DNA of 64,000 nucleotides from Gordius sp. MW1 (taxonomy: Eukaryota > Nematomorpha > Gordioida > Gordea > Gordiidae), in the NCBI GenBank assembly GCA_964036665.1, contig OZ038530.1, positions 7,888,501 to 7,952,500 on the forward strand. The letters are read 5' to 3'. Below the pieces are notes generated by a model. The model ran no database searches. It was not told the DNA's origin and saw only the letters and a program-made list of their open reading frames with translations. The translations under genes were made by a program, and so were the position numbers. Positions 11,594 through 37,268 of this stretch are shown here, in pieces. Every line of letters begins with the position of its first letter. The first letter of the stretch is position 1.

Positions 11594-12103
11594 GAAAGCA
11601 GTGTATAATCAGGCCTAGCCATGTATTCTCGATTTAAAGTGATAAATAACAAATTGTAAAAACGCATTTCTTAAACGTTCCATTCCCGAGCGCAATCATC
11701 GCGTTCGTTAATTTATATGTTATTGTTTACGAATAATAACACGCCTTGCACTTCATTTTTTTAAATCAGCCATTTTTGAATTTTTACAATCCACATAATA
11801 TCAAATATTATTTTTGAATCATGGTTGAGGCAATGCTCAGCTCAAAGAAATGGATGTGGGATTTTTGTTTCATTTAAGATAACATCTCAATACTTCTCAT
11901 TCACTTTTTCTATACAAGTTTGATGTAGGAGGTCAACCTTAAACTTTTTAAATTTTACCAACAATCAAAAATTTCACGATAGAGATTTTAAAATTGTAAC
12001 CAAAAAGTATTCATCATTGAATTTTTTCTCAATTATATTCTTTGTATAAATTCATAACATCAAGAGAGATCACTAAGTGATGGAAGTAAACTCTAAGGGC
12101 ACA
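11594..12103 (+). repeat. Left arm of a 500-bp inverted repeat
   Basis: Reads as the reverse complement of 18990-19494 with scattered substitutions; anchors include AAACGCATTTCTTAAACGTT, GAATCATGGTTGAGGCAATG and AAACTCTAAGGGCACA. No coding sequence was recognised in the arm. The right arm ends about 20 bp before the AFG3L2 start codon, so the arms may carry the 5' flank of that gene rather than a transposon end. Confidence 0.85.
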
Positions 12104-12492
12104 CAAGTGTTTTTACATGAGAGTGCAGAATCTTGCTTTTGTGATTTATTGACTAATTATTCCTTCAACCTTGTGCTGGAGCAAATCAAATGAGATTAAT
12201 TCTATAACAAAAATTTCAGAAGATCACTTTTTGATAAATGTTCAGCTCTTTAACATCACAACAACTACATGCTTATGTGGATTCCAAGTAACAATTTAAT
12301 TACTGTGTCTACACATTATTAAGATGAGGGAATACTCAAATATCCCATTATTTGATATCCAACTTTGTAATAAGAGATGGAAGAAAACAAATCCAATTAT
12401 TTTATTATGACTATCTAAATGTTTTAATGCAAAAGCCATGAATTCTAGCATCCCTGATAATTATGAAAATTTTGTATCAAGTTACTCATAAA
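12104..12492. other. Unassigned AT-rich sequence
   Basis: Lies inside the left arm of the inverted repeat and has no counterpart next to the right arm. Both strands were read; no gene recognised. Confidence 0.4.
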
Positions 12493-12911
12493 TAGAGATG
12501 CACCGATACCAAGTATCGGCATGGTATCGGCGCCGATACCTTGCCAAAAGAATCGGCCCGATACTTTGCTAGTATCGGCAATTACCAAGCCGATACCTTT
12601 TTCAATATGAAACTCAAAAAATAATATTTATAGTATCTCCTACCATTAAAAAATAGAGGACTTTTTAAATTTTTTGAAAATTGTTTCATTTGATTGGCTA
12701 TAAATATTTCTTTACAATTGTTTTATCGTCAAAATTCTGATCTACCAAAATTTGGATGTGACTTAATTTATAATATTTAATTTGCATATATTTTTTAGTA
12801 TAAAAAATTTTTTTATTATAAGTATCGGCATGGTATCGGTATCGGCAAAAAAATCTTAAGTATCGGCTGGTATCGGTATCGGCATAAAATAGTGGTATCG
12901 GTGCATCTCTA
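12493..12911. mobile_element. hAT MITE, TAGAGATGCACCGATACC family (copy 1)
   Basis: Perfectly inverted ends (TAGAGATGCACCGATACC and its complement) with an exact 8-bp duplication CTCATAAA at 12485-12492 and 12912-12919. Both subterminal regions are built of palindromic TATCGG/CCGATA units. It is near-identical, in opposite orientation, to 23932-24356. Confidence 0.93.
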
Positions 12912-13208
12912 CTCATAAAGCTTCCTTGTTTAGAATATAATTATTATTTTAGGTAATGATTCTTTTAGGCAATCTCCTCTTGCTTCATTATTATTATCAA
13001 AAGATTTATTTGATGAAGTTGTTATCCACATTTTTATACAAAATTGTAAAATTTAGTTGTAAAAGAGGTGGCAATAAATACATCAACCATTCAAATGTTC
13101 ACATATTTATCTCATCTAAGAATGTTTCAATCAATCGTTGTTATTCACCCAATTTTTTTTTTTTTAATAATATCTTTTATTAAATGAAACTATATATTAC
13201 AATAAAAA

Positions 13209-14015
13209 TTATATGCTAGGTAAACATTCAAAAATTGCGATCGCGTTGAAATGACAAATTATAATTCCGATTTTCTGTTTTAAAAAAAAAGTTTCCCTTT
13301 TGTCAAGGGTATTGGCAGCTATACGGCGCCCCAATTCTTTCAGGAGGGCTTGGGTTTTAGGACCTATTGTTGTAAGGGTAGTGGTCACTATAGGGCAGAA
13401 AAGGAGTGAGGAATTAAGTTCTGCGTATTTAGCTGACTTTATTCTTTCAGAATCGACAAGGGGGTCTTTGTTTTGGTTTGAGGGTGCAAAGGCATCCGGA
13501 CAAGTGTAGTCCCATGCTAGGCATAGCCCTTTTGCCCATGGGATGAGGGTCTGTCCATCGGGTCTCTTCTTGTCGCTAAGGTAAAGACCATTAGGCTCCA
13601 ATTGGGAGGGAAAGCCAGCCTTATTGAATGTCTTCTGTAGAAGAGCATTGACAGATGTGTGACGTAAAAATCTGGCCTTATTAAATTTGCAATGTAGGCC
13701 GTGATGACCTTTTGTACCTACAGATGAGCCACATAAGTTGCATTGATGGGGGGCAACTATATCACAACCTAGGCGGAGCCCTGTTGCGATCCTGAACTCG
13801 TTGTTGGAGAGTTGAAGGTCATGGGTCCGACTTGGAATGGCCTCCAACCACTCGTGGCCGGACCTTGATGCAAAACTTCTTAAAGCTGGTAACTCCTCCA
13901 ACGAAGCGCCCGATATAAGAGTTTTAAGGGCATGGTCGTAGAGAGGAGTGTTCCAACTTTTTTGAGAGTTTATGGTAGGGAATGGAGTGTTAGGGTCGGA
14001 CAAAGAGCTCCACAT
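13209..14015 (-). pseudogene. Restriction-like endonuclease domain of the same element
   Basis: A 268-codon frame. CNLCGSSVGTKGHHGLHC forms a CCHC-type knuckle, then RH and VNALL, then KKRPDGQTL with the PD motif and LAWDYT, the spacing expected of the PD-(D/E)XK nuclease that ends R2-type LINE proteins. It lies in a different frame from the RT and starts after a stop; the ATG at 14015 is unlikely to be a genuine start. Confidence 0.75.
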
Positions 14016-14053
14016 GTCGAGAGCGATTTAGGTAAAGGGATCTGGTTGATCGA

Positions 14054-16033
14054 TTATTTTGTCGATGATTGGTTTGGCTGAAAGTCGACTCGAGATGAAG
14101 GCCGACAAAGCTGAGGGGGTGATCTCAGGCCCAAACCACCATATTTTGTGGGGAGACACGCTTGTTTCCATTGGGACCCTGTAATAGAAAGGTTTGTGAT
14201 TTCCTCGACTACACCTTTGAGTTTTTGGTCGAATATAGATAGAGCATTAGGATTTAAAAATGAGGCGGATAACCTGAAGATATGATTTATCTTAGGTAAA
14301 GAATAGCAGTTTTTAATTAAAAAGAAAGCCTGGTGGGCTGGCAAGTAAGAAAGGAGGGGTTTGATTTCTACTAGTTTTTGTATTGTCTCTGTTAATGACT
14401 TGTTACAAGTGTGTGAGCCACCTACGGGAGATCCTAAGTGCGTTAGTTCGTTAGGGTGAATATGTTTGAAAGCGTCAAAGTATGGGTCTAGGCTTAAAGA
14501 GTCAGTATTGTTTTTGCAAACCTCGGTCTTGCTATGATTTAGATGGAGACCAATTTTTGAAGCCTCGACTTCTAGATAAGAGAGGGCTTCTTTGACGTCT
14601 TCGGCATTTCCCTTGATGGTACCATCGTCTAGGTACCACAAGTTGAGTGATAGATTATATTTAGAGGCTAGGTCTTCAGTCAGGGATTTTATACCTAAGC
14701 AGAATAGTAGGGGGCCTAGCGGGTCTCTTTGTTGAATGCCGTCACTCGATGCAATTATTTTGGAATTAAAGTTGAGCATGGAAGTAGGAGCGTAGCATGC
14801 GTTAAGGAAAATGGAGTACTCGGGAAGAGATTTGTAAGCCTCGGTTAAGAAGTGTGACCTGTAGATCGTGTTAAATGCGTTTTTGAAGTCAATCTTAGCT
14901 AGGATCGAATGGTCGGGATGGGCTAGGGCTATGCGAACAGCGTGAGAGGCGATTTCACAACCACCCTTGGTTCCGAAACCTAGTTGGATAGGAGCTAATT
15001 GATCTGCAATGTCGGATTTTACTCGTGCAATGATAAGTTTGCAGCATATGCGTCTAAAAATTGAACCCATGGCAATTGGACGAAGGCCACCATCAGGTTT
15101 GGTAAGAGATATTAAGGTGGCCCCAAAAAAATAGGGAGAGATCGCGTCAGGTACTAAGCCTTTAATAACCTGGTTAAGGAAGGTTGCTAGGGTGGATGTG
15201 AAGTGGCCAGACCTGTCAATGTGAGGTCTTGTTAATTCTATTAAATGTGAAGCACGGAAGGCGTCTAAACCAGAACCTACTGAGGATTTTTTAAAAGAAC
15301 CGATAGCCTCGAGAATTTCGGGCGATGTAAAGTTCTTGAAGGGGGAGTTGATTGTAGGGGGAAATTGGGAGCAATTTCTTTCAGGGTGTTTAGTTTGTAA
15401 AGATTCGAAGGTTTCTTGAGTGTCTGGGGAAATTTTGCAGTCTGAATTGGCCAGGCGAAGGGCACCCTGGATGTCAAAGTGGTTGAGTTTTGAGGAAACC
15501 CGTTTGGCTCTTTGTTGAACTGATGTAATCTTATGGATGTGTGGCTCGTAGATAATGGGGGGTGATGAAACGTCCCATTTTGCTGAGTTTTGTTTAACAC
15601 AATTCGAGAGGGTACCTTTGTAATTTGATGGTGGTATTGAAAGGACACGGGAAGTAAATTGAAAAAGGTTGGCCCAATGGAGGGTGCTGCTTGGGTCCTT
15701 AGAGAGGTTTGAGATGGCATCAGTAAGGGCAATTAGAACTTGATGTCTGGCACCTTTAGGGATGTTTTTTAGAATCCTATTAACAGGAGAATGAGGAATG
15801 TCCGAATATGTATTGGTGGTGGTGGTTTCGAGCGGGGAGTAGGTATTATGCAATAAATGGTTGTGAGTAGAGGTAGACCTCTTGGGGACTGTAGCTGCTG
15901 GATGTTTTCCAGAGGCTGGGCACCTCTGTTTTAATGGACCGTGAACGTAAATCAAATTAGAGAGGGTAATTGAAGCTAACCTGTAGCAGACTGGGCAGAT
16001 TCCGGTTTGGGTTGTGGAGTTTGTGTTGTTCAT
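14054..16033 (-). pseudogene. Reverse transcriptase of a LINE-like element
   Basis: A 659-codon frame. Residues about 13-45 hold a C2HC-like finger (CPVC ... H ... C). RT motifs follow in order: FFGATLISL and GGLRPIAMGSIFRR (finger region), LAKIDFKNAFN (motif A with Asp), GIQQRDPLGPLLFCL (motif B), WYLDDG (motif C, the YxDD box) and LGLHLNHSKTEV (motif D). In motif B the usual Gly of QQGDP is Arg. The C-terminal end shifts frame: a +1 change restores a continuation toward the nuclease part. Some other frames open across it are shadows. The element is probably inactive. Confidence 0.85.
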
Positions 16034-16100
16034 GTAGAAGAATTATGGATATTTGGGATAAACCTTTAGTAGAGTAAAATGGCAGCTATTTTGATGTTTG

Positions 16101-16660
16101 GTATTCAACAGTTGGATTGTCATGGAAATAACTGTTAGGAGATATTGTTAAATGGTTTTTTTTGCCTTTGATAGGCGTAAAGGCTTGGTAAAGGTTAGAA
16201 AAAATAAACCCTTTGCCCGCTGCTTGCTTTAAATTTACTATTTATTCTTTAGCGACATTAACGCATTCTCGAACATGTACGTTTCGTATCTTATTGTTTA
16301 AAAATAATAAAGTGCAGCTGACATTTGATTATTGTGCCTTAAGATTTTCATCATTTTCCTTCCAAGGAAGTTGCTGAGACATATAATTTTTTTTTTATAT
16401 AGATTTAATAAATTTAACCATTATTGTCAAAATTAAATTTAACTGTAGAGATATGAAAATAAAAAATCTTTACTTAGCAAATTAACATTTCAATTTGTTA
16501 CACTAGATTATCACAAACTAAGCTTATAATGTCTAAGAACATGTTTGTGAGAGAGCTAATAAATTATTTATGGTACCTAATGATTTCAAACATAAATCAA
16601 CTTTTAGATTAAAAAAAATAAAATATTTCGTATTGAAAGTTACAATAAATACTCGGGCCT
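16101..16660. other. Unassigned AT-rich sequence
   Basis: May include the 5' part of the LINE. The stretch GTTTAAAAATAATAAAGTGC near 16300 loosely resembles part of the inverted-repeat arm. No gene seen. Confidence 0.35.
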
Positions 16661-16668
16661 TCGGCCCT

Positions 16669-16757
16669 CGTGGGAAGGGGGAGGGGAGAAGGGGAGGGGA
16701 GAAGGGGAGGGGAGAAGGGGAGGGGAGAAGGGAAGGGGGGAAGGGAAGGGGGGACGA
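16669..16757. repeat. GGGGAGAAG microsatellite
   Basis: About nine units of a purine-only 8-10 bp repeat. Strand asymmetry and G-runs could allow triplex or G-quadruplex structure. Confidence 0.85.
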
Positions 16758-17099
16758 CTCATCTTTACTTCGTATAAATGTATCATATTTGCTATGCAAT
16801 TTATGGGCGAGAAAGGTGGGAAGGGGCGAGAATGCCTATAGGGGGGTATAAAATGCCTAATGATTAATTAATTATTTATACAAATTTTCCATTTATAGGC
16901 AAAATGTAATATAGGCAAAATGTAATATAGGCAAGGGTTAGGGTTTGATTTAGTGTTTGCATCTAGTTGCGTATTACATTATTTTTACGGCCTTTAGTGA
17001 TAATGGGTCTAACAAACATTATATTATAAAACATCACAATTTTAAGAATTTGCAGAATTGTTGAGAGAAATTTTTGTTGAATTTGAACAATTTTTAATT

Positions 17100-18240
17100 A
17101 AAAAAATCAAAAATTTGGGGTCATTTTTTCTCCATTGGTCAGTACCAACAGATACTCTATAAGTCAATGATAGCCAAAAAAACGGAAAAAAAAATTTGAT
17201 GCTCACTTTGGCCAATGGTCATTTTTTTCCATCGGTCAGCAGCCAGCACACGGTAAAAATGGATATAAATTCATAAGAGTAAAAAAAACGAAAAAAAAAT
17301 TTTCGAATCACATTTGGCCAATGGTCATTTTATTCCATTGGTCAGCAGCCAGGACACGGTAAAAGTAGATATAAATTCATAATAGTCAAAAAAACGAAAA
17401 AAGAATTTTCGAATCACATTTTGGCCAATGATCATTTTATTCCATGGGTCAGCAGCCAGCGGACGGCCAAAAAGTCATAATAGCAATGGTAGAGGAACAA
17501 TCATAATAATCAAAAAAAAACGAAAAAATAAACTTGGATTCACATTTTGGCCAATGGTTATTTTTTTCCATTAGTCAGCAGCCAGCAGACGGCCAAAAAG
17601 TCATAATAGCAATGGTAGTAACAGGAACAATCATAATAGTCAAAAAAAAACAAAAAAAATAATTTCGAATCACATTTTGGCCAATGGTCATTTTATTCCA
17701 TTGGTCAGCAGCCAGCGGACGGCCAAAAAGTCATAATAGCAATGGTAGGAACAGGAACAATCATAATAGTCAAAAAAAACGAAAAAATAAACTCGGATTC
17801 ACATTTTGGCCAATGGTCATTTTTTTCATTGGTCAGCAGCCAACGGACGGCCAAAAAGTCTTATTATCAATGATAGTAACAAGAACAATCAGAAGAGTCA
17901 AAAAAACTTCGGGATTCTAACCCAAAAACTAGTTAAATTGCATAGCAATTAGAAGTAAACAACTTTTATTTATGTTTATTATATAACATTGGTCAGCAGC
18001 CAGCGGACGGCCAAAAAGTCATAATAGCAATGGTAGAAACAGGAACAATCATAATAATAAAAAAAAACGAAAAAAATAATTTCGATTCACATTTTGGCCA
18101 ATGGTCATTTTTTTCATTGGTCAGCAGCCAGCGGACGGGCAAAAATTCTTATTATCAATGATAGTAACAAGAACAATCATAAGAGTCAAAAAAAACTCCG
18201 GGATTCTACCCCAAAACTAGTTAAATTGCATAGCAATTAA
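17100..18240. repeat. Minisatellite with a hairpin in each unit
   Basis: About nine units with a period of 105-130 bp. Each carries GGCCAATGGTCA, then CCATTGGTCAGCAGCC, then CGGACGGCCAAAAAGTC. CCAATGG and CCATTGG within a unit are inverted and about 10 nt apart, so each unit can form a small hairpin. One spacer near 17930 includes the AATTGCATAGCAATT motif. Confidence 0.88.
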
Positions 18241-18395
18241 AAAGTAAACAACTTTTATTTATGTTTATTATATAACTAGTTAAATTGCATAGCAATTAAA
18301 AAGTAAACAACTTTTATTTATGTTTATTATATATCTAGTTAAATTGCATAGCATTAAAAGTAAACAACTTTTATTTATGTTTATTATATAATAGA
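18218..18395. repeat. Tandem repeat, about 60-bp unit
   Basis: Three consecutive units of CTAGTTAAATTGCATAGCA followed by AGTAAACAACTTTTATTTA; a further unit lies at 17928-17985. Confidence 0.88.
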
Positions 18396-18415
18396 TAATT
18401 TAACAAATCTTATAT

Positions 18416-18548
18416 ATAACACACCGAGGGAGATAGAGATGAGGGGTGGGGCACCTCTTTCTCATGCATTAATTTAAAAAATAACACAGCGAGGGAGATA
18501 GAGATGAGGGGTGGGGCACCTCTTTCTCATGCATTAATTAAAAAAAGC
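18416..18548. repeat. Two-unit tandem repeat, about 62 bp
   Basis: Both units contain GAGGGAGATAGAGATGAGGG and GGGGCACCTCTTTCTCATGC. Confidence 0.9.
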
Positions 18549-18649
18549 GATAACCTAATATACCCAATGCAAATAGATAGGGAGGACAACGGACGGACAA
18601 CGGACAACCAAAAACGAGCCCATAAATTGCATAGCAATTAATAATCATT

Positions 18650-18989
18650 TTTTTATTAAATCAAAATCAAGAACATGTGGTAAAATTTTCTTCACCATCT
18701 CCTTTTCGAGCAAATTTGTTTGTATATCTAATATAAAATAACTTAATCTTGGTGTATATACTTGGCATAATTGAAAAGAATTTTATGAGGAGGATTGCTT
18801 GATATTAGATATTGAAGCTACCTAAATAAATGGCAGAATAAAATTATTTTGTAATACTTTCTATTCTATTATGACCATAACCCCTTTTGAATTGTGGTGG
18901 CATCTTGATATTTTACAGTTTATTATTCATAATCATATCTAAATTATTTATTTGTTATTATTTTAAGCACATACCTTAAGAAATGTAAT
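18650..18989. other. Unassigned AT-rich sequence
   Basis: Between the minisatellites and the right arm of the inverted repeat; nothing recognised. Confidence 0.4.
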
Positions 18990-19494
18990 GTGCCCTTAGA
19001 GTTTACTAGTGATTTCTCTTGATGTCCAATGACTTTATACAAAGAATATAACTGAGAAAAAATTCATTCAATGATGAATACTTTTTGATTATAGTTTTAA
19101 AAATTATATTGTGAAATTCTACATTGTTGGTAAAATTTAAAAAGTTTAAGGTTGACCTCTTACATCAAACTTGTATAGAACAAGGGAATGAGAACTATTG
19201 TTTGATGTTATCTTAAATAAAACAAAAATCCCACATCCATTTTTTTGGTCTGAGCATTGCCTCAACCATGATTCAAAAATAATATATGATATTATGTGGA
19301 TTGTAAAAATTAAAAAATGGCAGATTTAAAAAAATGAAGTGCAAGGCGTGTTATTATTTGTAAACAATAACATACAAATTAGCAAACGCGATGATTGTGC
19401 TCGGAAATGGAACGTTTAAGAAATGCGTTTTTACGATTTGTTATTTATCACTTAAAATCGAGAATACATAGCCTAGGCCGAATAATCATTGCTT
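18990..19494 (-). repeat. Right arm of the 500-bp inverted repeat, abutting AFG3L2
   Basis: Reverse complement of 11594-12103. It ends about 20 bp before the AFG3L2 ATG, so whatever drives AFG3L2 here lies in or beyond this repeat. Confidence 0.85.
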
Positions 19495-19513
19495 ATTTTA
19501 AGAATTTAAAAGC

Positions 19514-35494
<15,981 letters not shown>

Positions 35495-37268
35495 TGTTAA
35501 TATGCGTCATGTAGACAATCATCCGTACGTCGTTTGTAAATTTAAATTATTCTCGTGAAATTTAATATCGCAATCTCTTTTTTGAATTTGTCAATTATGG
35601 TCATATATAATAGGTAAACTTTGCGAATTTATTCACATCAAATCAGTGAGGTCCTACAACGATCCTAAATCGATGTGAAAAAAGTAGAAGGTTAGCGTTA
35701 GGTTAAACACTAGCTGTAAAATTCCATTCCGAAATAATAACCGTTTGAATAAAAAATCTCCATAATAAAGCTCCAGTGCACTGCGACTATGATAATAAGT
35801 TAACGTCTGACTCACAACGAATGCGCTTAAGAATAAAGTTGTGGATGAAACAATAACATCCTGGAATGTGGGCACTTTGGCTTAAAAAAGCATAGGGGTG
35901 GTATTTGTTAAAAGAAAGAAAGATGCACATCCCCTGCCGATAAGTACAAGAGACGAGGCAGAATCGAACAAAGCTGGTTAGTTAGGATAGAATGACTGTT
36001 TAATAATGACTCACCAAATTGTAAAAACGAAGTGGGTATCATTCAGATGGTATAATGTTTACGTGCAAAAGGATGAATGTAAAAAAGATATGTTATAGAT
36101 TAATATTGGTGGAGCTTGCAGGTGAGTGAGGTCCCTAAAGTGTGGTATTTGCGTATGGTTCGCGATTGGGTGCATTTAAACGGAAAAAGACTATTGAAAA
36201 AAGACTTAAAAATTAATCCATCCCGCTTTTTGGGCGAAATAACTAGATTAACTATTCTATTCACATGCGGTGGTAAATTGAGTACTTGATATTATCAATT
36301 AAAGTGCTTGTAAAATCAGTGTATTTGTGCCTTAATCGCATTAATGAATAAATTTGATAAAATTTCTAATAGCTAGCCATAACTTTTGATGATATTGTTT
36401 TAAATTTTCAAAGTAAATCGTTGAATGCCTTTGTACCTTTTTTTGCCTAAATCCCTAACAGCTTAGAAAGCTTTTCAAACAAAATGAGACAATTTAAATT
36501 ATAGATACGAGAAAATAATGCGTCTGTACCAATATATAGGCGTAGTCAACATTTGATAAGAGGGGGGGGGGGGAAATGGCTGATTACCTAATTTTGTTGT
36601 GTTTGAAAACAATTGGAAAAAGATGGGAGCGGCGCCCTCCCCCGCTTATGCCAAGACAGGTAATTATTAAAATAATTTAACAACACAAATACATAAAATA
36701 ACACTAAATTAAACCGATTAGAATTTCTCAGCGATGTTTCGGAGATGTCTGGAAGGTGTATATCAATATAAACTATCAAAACATAATGTTTTACATTATT
36801 TAGAGTTATTACTTAAAGCAAGCTAACCTATATGGGGTAGCTTAAGCTGAATGTGTTTGAGACTAGGTGATTTGCTTAATCAGTGAAATACAGGAATCAT
36901 CTAAATTTTAGATTTATTTATAAAGTGATATCATTTATCTTATCTGCAATTGCGTTGACAGACGTGTATTATTTTTCCTCTACATATCGCATTAACTTTT
37001 AAATATGATTATTAATATTGTAAACTATTTTCCTTGTGGTATCATTGCAAACATATGGAATAAATATGAATGCAGAAATGAAAGTAATTTGATTTACTTT
37101 AATACAAGTCTTCCATTGTCCCTGATGAGGAACTTAAAAGAGAAAGATGACGTAATTGGTTTTAAAATAATTTTAATTGTTTTTATTTTTAGGAGTTTTT
37201 TGATGCCTCCTTAATATTTACTGAGTAAATTTGTATATTCCATTTAAATAATTAATTTTAGTTATAAG
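35495..37268. other. Region between AFG3L2 and TTC39
   Basis: Holds the AFG3L2 3' UTR and the TTC39 5' flank. A minus-strand frame at 35875-35654 encodes two hydrophobic stretches but lacks an ATG. A plus-strand frame near 36120-36290 is also open. Neither matched a family I recognise. A decayed CGTAGTC-ended MITE lies near 36539-36654. Confidence 0.4.
35748..35753 (+). other. Candidate poly(A) signal of AFG3L2
   Basis: AATAAA about 254 nt past the stop codon. A second candidate lies near 35830. Confidence 0.4.

Larger units (their letters stand above)
13150..16100 (-). mobile_element. Non-LTR retrotransposon with RT and restriction-like endonuclease, decayed
   Basis: On the minus strand a zinc-finger/RT frame (16033-14054) is followed by a PD-(D/E)XK-type nuclease frame (14015-13209). 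A run of about 13 A on that strand at 13148-13162 could be the poly(A) tail. A frameshift near 14110 and an in-frame stop before the second frame separate the two parts. The 5' limit is uncertain. RT followed by a restriction-like endonuclease is the layout of the R2/R4/NeSL-like LINE lineages. Confidence 0.75.

Noticed and set aside
11275..11667. 130-codon minus-strand ORF
   Set aside because: Antisense shadow of the integrase relic, running into a MITE half and the inverted repeat.
13300..13509. 69-codon plus-strand ORF
   Set aside because: Antisense shadow of the endonuclease domain.
15277..15732. 151-codon minus-strand ORF
   Set aside because: Alternative frame of the reverse transcriptase gene.
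16533..16851. ORFs on both strands over the purine tract
   Set aside because: Low-complexity translations of the GGGGAGAAG microsatellite.
17100..18400. CRISPR array
   Set aside because: Units are long, variable and contiguous without unique spacers, and the context is a eukaryotic gene region.
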